From Exiguobacterium aurantiacum DSM 6208 (GTDB taxonomy: Bacteria > Bacillota > Bacilli > Exiguobacteriales > Exiguobacteriaceae), in contig NZ_JNIQ01000001.1 of assembly GCF_000702585.1 (NCBI RefSeq), positions 2,423,001-2,487,000 on the forward strand: a DNA stretch of 64,000 bases, written 5' to 3'. Below are positions 44,734 to 53,218 of the stretch, in pieces. The notes under the pieces are model-generated. The model ran no database searches. It saw nothing but the letters and a program-made list of their open reading frames with translations, and was not told where the DNA came from. The position numbers and the translations under genes were made by a program. Numbering within the stretch: the stretch's first letter is position 1; each line of letters opens with the position of its first letter.

Positions 44734-45956
44734 CCGACTGCCTCCTCGCTTGTTTCCGGAACGGTTTCGAATACCGGCGGTTCTTCTTCAAACTCATACA
44801 ATCCGTCATTGTCTACATCGTCACCAAACGGGTCATCTTCCAGTAGTTCATCAGGAAAAGTTGGGATGACCGGTTCGACCGGCTCTGGTGGCGGAAGCGG
44901 GACCGAACTCTTCGTCACGATTTCAGGGATCGGTTCATAGAAGTCGAACCCGAGCATCTCGAGCGTCTCACCCGATTCGGTGATGCGGACGCGGTACAGT
45001 TTCCCCGATTCGCCGGCTTGTCCGGATTGCGTCACGGACGAGCTGCCGGCCGGAAGCGACGGGCTGAAACGGACGACGTTTTGATACGGCACGCTCACGA
45101 CTTCTTCGACGCGAGACTCGTACGCCGCCTCGAACGCTTTGCCGAGCAGTTGCACCGTCATCGTGTTCCCTTCGTTCAAGACGATAATGGCGTATGCCGT
45201 CTGTTCCGTGTTTTGGACGGCGAAGTTCGATTGTGCGTCAACGAATACGTCGTAACCGAGCTCGACGCCGTTCGGGAGCGTCTCGTGCGGAACGCGCTCC
45301 AAAATCTTGAACGGGGTCGCCGCGAACAGTTTATACAGCGACGGGCCGAGCGTCGTGAGCGCTTCAAAATCTTCTCCGAACGCTTTCAAGCTGAAGATGT
45401 CACCAGCGTTCATCTCATATCCGTTCATCCGTTCGAGCGCCGAACGCATCGCCGGCGTCGGACTGATCGTCATCGTGGCGACGACTTCGTTCTCTTCAGT
45501 GACCGTCTCGAGTGTGACGTTCGAGTCGAGCTGTGACGCCGACGCCGTGAGCGGTCCGGTCACCATCGTCATCGTCACGGGCTGGTTGTCGAGGTACGGG
45601 GTGAGCCGCTCCTCATCGATCGCTACGGCGAGCGGATAATCACCCGGTTCAGTGATGGCGTCGAGCGTGCCGTCGACGTTGAACGTGACGACGTCTTTCC
45701 CGACTTCGAGCGCCGTACCGTCGACCATGGCGACCGTGAACGGCATATTGTTGAAATCTTTGACGGCGTTGTCGAGTCTTATGACCGCCTCTTGTTTCGT
45801 CATTCCCGACACGTCGATGCCGGCGACACGCGTGTCTTTATATGTAGTACTCGTTTTCGCGGCCACGTCCAAATAGTTGACGAGCCCGATCGTCGGCAAC
45901 GATACAAGCAGTACGAGGCATGCCAGGATGAAAAAGTGCATCCCATATCGCTTCAT
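44730..45956 (-). CDS. VanW-like exported protein leading the pilus operon
   Basis: About 408 residues. A membrane anchor or signal helix (residues ~8-28) is followed by a YoaR-type putative peptidoglycan-binding segment (VAGIDVSGMTKQEAVIRLDNAV) repeated in part, then a degenerate VanW domain (residues ~190-300, MNAGDIFSLKAFGEDF ... VELGYDVFVDAQSNFAVQNTEQTAYAIIVLNEGNTMTVQLLG) lacking the usual GGGICQVSTTLYNA core. A Pro/Glu/Asp-rich tail ends it. I start at 45956, with AGGGGGA upstream. As the first gene of the operon it may link pili to the cell wall; this is inference. Confidence 0.8.
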   Translation of the reverse strand: MKRYGMHFFILACLVLLVSLPTIGLVNYLDVAAKTSTTYKDTRVAGIDVSGMTKQEAVIRLDNAVKDFNNMPFTVAMVDGTALEVGKDVVTFNVDGTLDAITEPGDYPLAVAIDEERLTPYLDNQPVTMTMVTGPLTASASQLDSNVTLETVTEENEVVATMTISPTPAMRSALERMNGYEMNAGDIFSLKAFGEDFEALTTLGPSLYKLFAATPFKILERVPHETLPNGVELGYDVFVDAQSNFAVQNTEQTAYAIIVLNEGNTMTVQLLGKAFEAAYESRVEEVVSVPYQNVVRFSPSLPAGSSSVTQSGQAGESGKLYRVRITESGETLEMLGFDFYEPIPEIVTKSSVPLPPPEPVEPVIPTFPDELLEDDPFGDDVDNDGLYEFEEEPPVFETVPETSEEAVG

Positions 45957-46023
45957 TTCAATTCCCCCTAGTTGTGAATCCATGAGACTTTCGATGGACT
46001 ATCCGAAATCACTGTAACTTTAG

Positions 46024-46052
46024 TATAATATGCATTGTACAGAAAATAACAA
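46024..46052. promoter_or_regulatory. Divergent promoter region of the pilus locus
   Basis: On the minus strand TTGTTA and TATTAT are 16 bases apart (46047-46052, 46025-46030), upstream of the VanW-like gene. A TATAAT at 46024-46029 faces the minor-pilin genes, but no good -35 accompanies it. The 160-base AT-rich interval probably holds both promoters. Confidence 0.4.
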
Positions 46053-46117
46053 TTAAATCAGGAAAACAGACTGTTTTTTCCTACAGTTTTACTATTTTTG
46101 AAAAGGAGGTCAACGCG

Positions 46118-46567
46118 TTGGGTCGTTCTGAACAAGGTTTCACGCTCGTCGAAGTACTCGTCTCGATTGTTATTCTATCTATTGTGTCTTTCTCCTTGTT
46201 AAATATATTTAGTCAAAGCTTGAAAACGACGAATGATAGTTTGAATCGTACAATTGCCAATCAAGTCGCACAGAATACGTTACATACGTTAGATCGAAGA
46301 GCCTCTTCGCTTGAAGACGTGCTCTCTCTTACGACGCTGACACCGAGCGGTCCTTGTCCGTTTTGTGCGGAGATCAACGGACAATCGTTCAATGTAGTCG
46401 TGACGGAGATTGGCCCGACGCAATCCGGTCATACGATTGAGCTTGAAGTATCTGTCACGACGGACACGATGTCCTCCCCCGTCCGATTGAAAGGAGTGAT
46501 CTCGAATGCGACGTTACGTGAGCCGTTCCCTGAAACGGCTGTCCCAGAAAGCGAAAACGATAAGTAA
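46118..46567 (+). CDS. Prepilin-like minor pilin, PilV/GspI type
   Basis: 149 residues with class III signal QG-FTLVEVLVSIVILSIVSFSLLNIFSQS: short leader of seven residues, Phe at +1 and Glu at +5. The C-terminal part holds a PCPFC pair near residue 78 (Cys-x2-Cys), unusual in Gram-positive pilins. Start is TTG at 46118, with AAAGGAGG eight bases upstream and no nearby ATG. The three prepilin genes at 46118-48743 probably form the pilus tip or priming complex, a known role for such sets elsewhere. Confidence 0.86.
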   Translation: MGRSEQGFTLVEVLVSIVILSIVSFSLLNIFSQSLKTTNDSLNRTIANQVAQNTLHTLDRRASSLEDVLSLTTLTPSGPCPFCAEINGQSFNVVVTEIGPTQSGHTIELEVSVTTDTMSSPVRLKGVISNATLREPFPETAVPESENDK

Positions 46568-47069
46568 ACAATCAAACGGGTTCACCTTAGTCGAATTGCT
46601 TGTGACAGTCGTCGTCGCCTCCATCTTGAGCGGCGTCATCATAACGGCCTTCATCTCAGGCACGCTCGGCTTTCGCTTGACGAATGAAACAAGCGAGCTC
46701 CGTAGTGAGGCGGACTATTTGGTCTCATCGATCCTCTCGGAGGTGAACCGAAGTCAATTCGATGCGGTCACTCAAATCGATGACACGTTTCAATTCCATC
46801 GCCTATCAGACCCAAACATATCTGAATCAGGCATGATTTATCGTGAGGCCGGCTATGAAGCTATCCCGCTCAATCTATCAAACGAGTCATATGAACCAAG
46901 CAACCCAAACATCGTACTTGAAGCAATCTCAATTCAACTTATCGATCCAACTTATGACAAACGTCGTTCGAGTTATATGACAAGTGGCTTACTTGAAATC
47001 GAGATGCGGTTATCGCTCGCCACTAATCCTGAATCGGCGAAGACGTTTAAAAGTTCCATCCCATTCTAA
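46506..47069 (+). CDS. Prepilin-like minor pilin, PilW/GspJ type
   Basis: 187 residues. Leader of 24 residues rich in Lys/Arg, then NG-FTLVELLVTVVVASILSGVIITAFISG with Glu at +5. The C-terminal domain (RSEADYLVSSILSEVNRSQFDAV ... GLLEIEMRLSLATNP) is beta-rich by eye. GAAAGGAG precedes the ATG at 46506. It overlaps the preceding gene by 62 bases in another frame, so the two are strongly coupled. Confidence 0.87.
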   Translation: MRRYVSRSLKRLSQKAKTISKQSNGFTLVELLVTVVVASILSGVIITAFISGTLGFRLTNETSELRSEADYLVSSILSEVNRSQFDAVTQIDDTFQFHRLSDPNISESGMIYREAGYEAIPLNLSNESYEPSNPNIVLEAISIQLIDPTYDKRRSSYMTSGLLEIEMRLSLATNPESAKTFKSSIPF

Positions 47070-47087
47070 AGAAAGGAGGCCATCCGC

Positions 47088-48743
47088 ATGCAAAAACGTG
47101 AAGAGGGATACGTGCTCGTCCTTGTCCTCGTGACGATGGCAGCACTAGCGGTGCTGTCGCTCGCCGCGATGCAGGTGAACCTCGTGACGAACAAACTGAC
47201 CGTCATCCGAACTGAAGATACACAGTTGAACGAGGATGCGAAAAGCGCCCTCAACTTGATTGCGGCAGACGTTCGCAACAAATTCCCACTCCATGACGCA
47301 CAAACCGTACCTGAGCATATGGCATCAGAGGCCGCGTTCGATAGCGCGATTCAAGACGTGCTCGTAGTAAATTCGCCATTTGAATCGTTAGCTGAAACGA
47401 GCGACAGTACTATCACATACTCGATCCGCCTTAAACAAGACGAAGCCACAAACCTGCTTGAGACAGCTCCTTTCACAAAGATTTTGCAAGTGAATGTCGT
47501 TGCGAGCCGCCAGCTGAATCCCGAGCAACCACTCTTATCCGTCGAGTACACGCAAGACCTTTATTTGACGGCGTTGCCCTCTTTCTTATACTACGTACTC
47601 GGCTCCGACCAGCAGTTAGCCGTCAACGGGATGCCCACCGTGAAAGGGAATATTTATTCGGGTGGCCCACTATCATTCAATCGAACCGCTGAGTATCAGT
47701 TAAACGGGGAAAAACGACTGCTGCCGAACGTGCCGTCTAGCATGTTTCATCTAGATGGACGAATCGATTTATCGAATCCGGCCAACTGTTCGACTTGCGC
47801 AGCGAACGATTACTTCACTTCAGGCAAAGAAATTGTTAGTGAAACGGCTGATTATGGCATCTCGAAGAGTCAATTCTCGCCGTTTCAATACGAGTACTCC
47901 ATTATCGAGTTTGTGAATCGTCACGTGGACCGCACGCTCGCATATACGACAGATGTAAGTAAAACTATTTTTGAGGAGAATATGATTGCGTCAACGGATC
48001 AAGCATTTAACGTTGAACGAGTCCTTAGCGAAGATGGATTGACTGTCATTGAGCGCCCAACCTCTTATGTGACGGCTAGCGTCTATAACGGTTTTTTAAA
48101 ACCGACCATCATTAAACCACCGCCAAGCCTCTCAGATCGGCCGATGTATGTGACAGAATCGATTGCTACGCAAACGGCCCCACTTCTTTTTGACGGTGAC
48201 GTCGTAATCGAATCGACAAATCAGCTTACCATCGAGCGCCCTTTAATTGTGAGAGGCAATTTAACGATTCGAGGTAATGTCTCGTTCGCTTCAACCGTCT
48301 ACACGCTAGGCAATACGTTCATCGATCGAGCTAACATTTTGCCAATCGATGAGGCGAAAGGAAACTCGTTGATTTTATTATCAAAAGGACAAATTTTGTT
48401 GAATCGTATCAATGAATTCGAGTCGACCTCTACGACGTTGCAGGCTTTTCTTTATAGTGACTCCAGCGACACAACTTTTGTTTATGCCGTTGGATCCACG
48501 CTTGAAATTAACGGTGGACTTTATAGTAAGGGGCCAATGGTTGTGAACGTCTTCCGCGGCTCTTTTAGTGAAGACGATCTGTTGACGCCTGAAGCATATT
48601 TCGACAGCCGTACTGCGAGCCATGATGCTACCTTATCTCGTCTTAAACTCTCGTATAACGATGCTGTCTTCAACCAGTTGAACACGTTGCCAGTGACGAA
48701 CCAACTTCAATTTTTCGTAAGCAATCCGGTTCAACTTCGATAA
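47088..48743 (+). CDS. Large PilX-like pilus protein with extracellular domain
   Basis: 551 residues. N-terminus EEGYVLVLVLVTMAALAVLSLAAMQ resembles PilX/GspK-type N-terminal helices but has no classical Gly-Phe-x3-Glu prepilin site, so PilD processing is uncertain. A long extracellular part follows. Residues ~345-460 (VVIESTNQLTIERPLIVRGNLTIRGNVSF and similar) look like a polymer-forming (bactofilin-like) right-handed beta-helix. A NCSTC pair near residue 230 parallels the PCPFC pair of the first minor pilin. AAAGGAGG precedes the ATG. Last of the three-gene operon. Confidence 0.8.
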   Translation: MQKREEGYVLVLVLVTMAALAVLSLAAMQVNLVTNKLTVIRTEDTQLNEDAKSALNLIAADVRNKFPLHDAQTVPEHMASEAAFDSAIQDVLVVNSPFESLAETSDSTITYSIRLKQDEATNLLETAPFTKILQVNVVASRQLNPEQPLLSVEYTQDLYLTALPSFLYYVLGSDQQLAVNGMPTVKGNIYSGGPLSFNRTAEYQLNGEKRLLPNVPSSMFHLDGRIDLSNPANCSTCAANDYFTSGKEIVSETADYGISKSQFSPFQYEYSIIEFVNRHVDRTLAYTTDVSKTIFEENMIASTDQAFNVERVLSEDGLTVIERPTSYVTASVYNGFLKPTIIKPPPSLSDRPMYVTESIATQTAPLLFDGDVVIESTNQLTIERPLIVRGNLTIRGNVSFASTVYTLGNTFIDRANILPIDEAKGNSLILLSKGQILLNRINEFESTSTTLQAFLYSDSSDTTFVYAVGSTLEINGGLYSKGPMVVNVFRGSFSEDDLLTPEAYFDSRTASHDATLSRLKLSYNDAVFNQLNTLPVTNQLQFFVSNPVQLR

Positions 48744-48750
48744 AGTCAAC

Positions 48751-48786
48751 AAACAAGGACAATCCGCGACGGATTGTCCTTGTTTT
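48751..48786. terminator. Bidirectional terminator between minor pilins and the surface-protein operon
   Basis: AAACAAGGACAATCCG-CGA-CGGATTGTCCTTGTTT is flanked so that both convergent operons end here. It overlaps the stop codon of the 203-residue gene. Confidence 0.9.
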
Positions 48787-49396
48787 AGTTTGATCCATAT
48801 CCTTTTTGCTGCAGTGCCTCGAGCATGAGTTGTTGGTCTTGTTCCATAGTGAGTTGCTCTACGGTGTCAAAGGGAATGGCCGCTTCATCCATCCGATTGA
48901 TTAAATCGATGAATGCTTCCGAGTTCCCATCATGAATCGCACGAACCAACACGTTCGGATGTTCGTTTAAAAAAGATGAGTCGATTCGCTCATGTGCGAG
49001 CTGCCACTTTTCAGGTTCATCGTTCAAACTGTACAGTCCCTCGAGTAACGTCTGAGACGGGAGCGCCACATTCAGCGGTGCCCCAGCCTCAACAGTACGT
49101 TGAAATTGTTCGAACGTCATCAAGTCAGCGAGGTACACCCACTGCTCGTCGGATAACTTTCCACCTTGTTCATATAAGACAATCGCTGTGTTGACATCGA
49201 ATCGCTCGACCGCCTCACTCATCCATCGATCGTCCACACTTACGAGCGGGCGATTGAGAATTCGTTCTAACCGCTCCACATCACCATCCACCATCGTATG
49301 TTCGACTTGTTGCTTTTGATACAACATATATCCCGAGGCGCTGAGTCCGGCGAACAATAATATCCCAACGAGTATGGTTACTTTCCATTTCATCAA
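48785..49396 (-). CDS. Membrane-anchored hypothetical protein paired with the large surface protein
   Basis: Not recognised. 203 residues with one N-terminal membrane helix (VTILVGILLFAGLSASGYMLY, residues ~5-25) and then an acidic helical domain with ankyrin-like rhythm (DGDVERLERILNRPLVSVDD; ERFDVNTAIVLYEQGGKLSD; AIHDGNSEAFIDLINRMDEAAIPFD). The start overlaps the stop of the 1246-residue gene by four bases, so the two are made together. It may hold or chaperone the large protein, an inference from coupling alone. Confidence 0.75.
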   Translation of the reverse strand: MMKWKVTILVGILLFAGLSASGYMLYQKQQVEHTMVDGDVERLERILNRPLVSVDDRWMSEAVERFDVNTAIVLYEQGGKLSDEQWVYLADLMTFEQFQRTVEAGAPLNVALPSQTLLEGLYSLNDEPEKWQLAHERIDSSFLNEHPNVLVRAIHDGNSEAFIDLINRMDEAAIPFDTVEQLTMEQDQQLMLEALQQKGYGSN

Positions 49397-52300
49397 TAGT
49401 AATCTCCTGCATCATTTGGCGTGCCTGGGTTCGGATCATTGCCTTCCCGGACGCGGACATAAAATTCGCGATAAACGATGGACGGTCCTTGATCGTTCGA
49501 GAAGAAGCGACTGACGTCTTCGGTCGCAATTTGAACTTTGGCCAGTCCTGGTTTTTTAAGTCGGAGTTTCGTCTGATTGACCACTTCCACGACATCCGTA
49601 CCTTCGGCCACTCTCATTCCAAACCCTCGAATGTTTGCCGTCGCCGGCAAGAAGACCGGTTCATATGTGTATGGAGAGTTTTCCATATACAGCTCGATGT
49701 TCGGGGCAAGAACATCTTGTGGATATTCTTTGACTTCAATCGATGCGGTCACTTGTTGCGATGTGAATTGTTCAAGGGTCCCTTTGACAGGAATGGAACG
49801 GTTCGACGTTCCTGGTCCTTGAACGGCTCGAACAGTCACACGATCGAGTGTTGGATTTTCAAGCGTCACTTCTTTTGTGTTAACAGGCAGTGTCCAAGAG
49901 ATCGGTAGTTTAACGGCTCCGCTCTGCGTCATGGTCAACTCTCTCGCTTGTCGAACCATTGCCCCGGATTTGTCGCGGTACACCCATAAGGTTGTCTGTG
50001 ATGGAGAAATACTGAGGGTCGGCAATGCGACTTCAACGTTTACTAAAATAGGGATAACAGACTGTGTGATTGGTTGATTGATTAGCGACACTCTCACTTG
50101 CGCCGTTCCCGGAGTGCTACCTTTCACCTTGAGCGTCTGCTTTGTTCCTTCGACGACAGTGATGACATTCTGACCAGAGACGACCTCAAATCGGAAATTC
50201 CGGTAATCTTCATTCACTGACTTAATTGTCGGTTGAATCGTCCCATCTTCTCCAACGAGCAACTTCAAGCTGTTCGCAACAAACTGTGTCGGTGGATCGT
50301 CGACGATGATGTCGATTTCATTCGATTGAATCGTTTTTCCAGTCACCGGTGACGTGTACTCCACACGAACGGTCGATTTTCCAGGTTTTAATCCTTTCAA
50401 TGTCGCGCTGTTATTGACATAACTCGGTGATAACTCGACTACATCTGAGCCGACACGCCAACGTAAATCAAGCTTCCGAGATGTAACTGGTGTGATGGCC
50501 GGCGCAATTTGTCGCACCTCATTAATATTCAAATAAATTGGTCCAGTGAGTCGTAGTTGCTCAATCTCTTTTTCAAGAATAGTCGTATTGACGGCTGATA
50601 AGTTCCCGGATCCTCGTTTTTGCACATCATGCTTATCTGTTCCGTTTGAATTGTGTTCTGCGTCAAATACGTAGTTAAATTTACCTTTATCGAACGAGTA
50701 ATTTCCGACTTTCGTCGCCGTTAATTTCACTTCCACTTTCGTATCATTCACTTTGCAGGTCTGATCACCCTTTTCAATGAGACACTGACTCGTGAAAGAG
50801 CCACTCACTTTGTTCCCATCGACTCTCCAACCGTTCGGTAATGTGCTCGGGACGACCGCGTAACCTGTCGGAATGACGTCTTCCACATTAATCGTCCAAG
50901 AGAATTGTTTATAAGCATTTCCGTTTGGCGACTGAATGAACGGGACAGACTGATTAATATTGTATGCGAGTGTGACTTGATTGCCCATCTCGGTCACTAA
51001 CGGACTGATCGTACGAGAGACGAATGCTGCTTCTTCTGAAGCAAGTACATCGACCGTAAATGTCTCAGAGGAGGTGATAGCTCCCTTCGCACGTTGCTCT
51101 TTCGTTTCAATTCGAACGTTCAACGTTGACCCGGCCTTGGCTTTATGGTCATAAAAGAAACCGGTCGCTTCATCGTTTCGTACGCTAGCGAACTTCCCAT
51201 CTTCTTTCGGAAACACTTGTTTTCCGTCGACAAGGACGCGCGTATCTAAAAATTGGTCTGCAAAGTCATAGTCGATGGACTTCCACGACAAGTAGAGTGG
51301 TTCGATGTCATATACGGTCCGTTTCTTCGACTCGTTCATGACCGGTGCAAGTACATCAATCTTTGGAGCATGGTTTGATCCGATAAAAGCACGGAACATC
51401 GTATTGACGAAGATCTCTTTCTCATCTTGCTCATTAAACGTTTGGACATGACCCGCCCCAGAATACGTCAAGTTGCCGACCGTATACATATAATAATGGT
51501 TTGCGCTGTCGCCTACTGTACGGTTGTCACCGACCAAGTTGAACCAGGTCGTCAATTCCTCATTTTCTAAATCGAGTGAGAAGTATTGGTTGTGTGTTGT
51601 CTTAACTTTTTTTGTCGTACCAGTGCTCGCACTCAACTTATACGGATATTCAGTGAATAAACCGGTAGCCGTTTGAATGACCGATGTCGAGGGATTTTGC
51701 GCATAAATCCCCATGTTCGTATATTCACGCGTCGCGAAACGGGAAGCGAAATTTGATTCCCAACTGTTTGTTGCTTTAAATTGACCGCTCGTCTCGGTCC
51801 GATATAACATGTCATGCGTAAACATGACGCCACGACCTTGATCCATAAATTTTATCAATTCTGGATGAACACAATCGTCATTAAGAGTAGAGATGTAAGT
51901 ATCATTAAAACCGAAGATAATTAAATCTTTACTGTAAAACCATTTTTGATTAGTGGATATTTTGTTACCACATACTTTGTCAATTAATTCTTTGTAACTA
52001 ATCGTCTCTAAATTAAATGAATAAAGATCACTATGACTTAACATCTGATTGTTTACGAAAGTATCGCTTAACTTTCCTGTAGTTGCGTTTTGAGTCATAT
52101 CCGACGTAACTTGCAGAACGTTAGCTACCGCCTTCTCATCTTTCAACAAAAAACGGCCGGTCTGATAAGAATAGGTGCGGGCACTCGGATCTTTCAACAC
52201 GAGCTTCCAGTATCGCGGGCTCGTGTAACTAGGCGCATCGATACGATAGCTGATTGATCCAGCTTGCTTAGCAGGCAATGTTTCGACCCATTCGTTCGGA

Positions 52301-53133
52301 GTGAATCGGTCATTGCTGTCTAGGTCGATGTACAATTCGACCGTCGCATTGGACGAAGGAGCGTTCTCAAGAGTGTACTCAAATCTGATTTCCTTACCGC
52401 GCTCAGCTGGAACGATTGAAGTTGTCGATTTCACATCGACCAATGACGTCAATGTCTTCGTTCCTTGCTTCATCACGACTTGTTTGACTTTATTTGGCTC
52501 ATACATATTAAAAAATGTATTCAATACCGTTCTTGCCTCGTCTATTGTTTTAAACACAACAGCATTAGTTGGTTTTAACAGATTAAATTTTTTTACTGTA
52601 TTATTTTTTGTGGCAAACACGTCCTCATGAAGCAATACCGGAACGCCGTTCGCAAGAAGCTCACGTTGAAGTTGTTGCACCTTCAACGCTGTAATGTCAT
52701 TATCATACACGGTCGTGTTATGCGACTCTTTCGTTACTGCTCTTATATTATCGAACCCACTTAAGTTGGAATCGTACTTAACCGTTTTTGCGCTGTATTT
52801 CTCTTGGCTATCCGTCGCCCGTGAAGGACCAAAGACGACAGCGTCATATTTCCCTAACAAATCCTCTCGGGAGGCGTTGAACTGTTTCATCGTCATCGTC
52901 TGAACAGTATATCCAGAACCTAGGTTTAGTTGTGAGGCGATTTTCTCCTTCACATCAATTGTATTCTCATTTGATTTCGCTATATCCGTTAACTCCAAAA
53001 TGACTGGTTTGATAGAAGTATTAGCTGATACGGTCGTATAAACTTCAAATAAAGTCGAAATAAGGAGTGATGTTAAGAAGACGATTGCGACGAATGCCGC
53101 TACGGGTCGTTTCAATCTTCGCTGACTGACCAT
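49393..53133 (-). CDS. Very large secreted Ig-like protein, candidate pilus-associated adhesin
   Basis: 1246 residues. Signal or anchor at residues ~10-38. Residues ~40-560 form an N-terminal region with alpha/beta character (KYDAVVFGPSRATDSQEK; LIIFGFNDTYISTLNDDCVHPELIKFMDQGRGVMFTHDM) that reminds me of DUF5057, not certain. Residues ~600-850 look like beta-sandwich modules. Residues ~875-1240 contain Ig/BIG2-like repeats (LNINEVRQIAPAI ... LKGLKPGKSTVRVEYTSPVTGK; VKGSTPGTAQVRVSLIN). Four cysteines (VCGNK, DDCVHP, SQCLIE, QTCKV) could form two disulfides. There is no LPxTG, S-layer or C-terminal anchor. AAGGAGG precedes the ATG. It lies beside the minor pilins, and is more AT-rich than the core genes. 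Confidence 0.82.
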   Translation of the reverse strand: MVSQRRLKRPVAAFVAIVFLTSLLISTLFEVYTTVSANTSIKPVILELTDIAKSNENTIDVKEKIASQLNLGSGYTVQTMTMKQFNASREDLLGKYDAVVFGPSRATDSQEKYSAKTVKYDSNLSGFDNIRAVTKESHNTTVYDNDITALKVQQLQRELLANGVPVLLHEDVFATKNNTVKKFNLLKPTNAVVFKTIDEARTVLNTFFNMYEPNKVKQVVMKQGTKTLTSLVDVKSTTSIVPAERGKEIRFEYTLENAPSSNATVELYIDLDSNDRFTPNEWVETLPAKQAGSISYRIDAPSYTSPRYWKLVLKDPSARTYSYQTGRFLLKDEKAVANVLQVTSDMTQNATTGKLSDTFVNNQMLSHSDLYSFNLETISYKELIDKVCGNKISTNQKWFYSKDLIIFGFNDTYISTLNDDCVHPELIKFMDQGRGVMFTHDMLYRTETSGQFKATNSWESNFASRFATREYTNMGIYAQNPSTSVIQTATGLFTEYPYKLSASTGTTKKVKTTHNQYFSLDLENEELTTWFNLVGDNRTVGDSANHYYMYTVGNLTYSGAGHVQTFNEQDEKEIFVNTMFRAFIGSNHAPKIDVLAPVMNESKKRTVYDIEPLYLSWKSIDYDFADQFLDTRVLVDGKQVFPKEDGKFASVRNDEATGFFYDHKAKAGSTLNVRIETKEQRAKGAITSSETFTVDVLASEEAAFVSRTISPLVTEMGNQVTLAYNINQSVPFIQSPNGNAYKQFSWTINVEDVIPTGYAVVPSTLPNGWRVDGNKVSGSFTSQCLIEKGDQTCKVNDTKVEVKLTATKVGNYSFDKGKFNYVFDAEHNSNGTDKHDVQKRGSGNLSAVNTTILEKEIEQLRLTGPIYLNINEVRQIAPAITPVTSRKLDLRWRVGSDVVELSPSYVNNSATLKGLKPGKSTVRVEYTSPVTGKTIQSNEIDIIVDDPPTQFVANSLKLLVGEDGTIQPTIKSVNEDYRNFRFEVVSGQNVITVVEGTKQTLKVKGSTPGTAQVRVSLINQPITQSVIPILVNVEVALPTLSISPSQTTLWVYRDKSGAMVRQARELTMTQSGAVKLPISWTLPVNTKEVTLENPTLDRVTVRAVQGPGTSNRSIPVKGTLEQFTSQQVTASIEVKEYPQDVLAPNIELYMENSPYTYEPVFLPATANIRGFGMRVAEGTDVVEVVNQTKLRLKKPGLAKVQIATEDVSRFFSNDQGPSIVYREFYVRVREGNDPNPGTPNDAGDYY

Positions 53134-53218
53134 GGTGCGTTTCCTCCTTGGGATATGAGTTGATTAAGACATACGTTCTCATACTCATTCATACGCTTTA
53201 AATGGATGGAAAACAAGG

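Noticed and set aside
46024-46029. TATAAT as a plus-strand promoter for the minor pilin genes
   Set aside because: A good -10 but no -35 at 16-18 bases; kept only as part of a shared divergent region.
49393-53133. Classification of the large surface protein as an S-layer or sortase-anchored protein
   Set aside because: No SLH repeats, no LPxTG-type signal, and no hydrophobic C-terminal tail are present.
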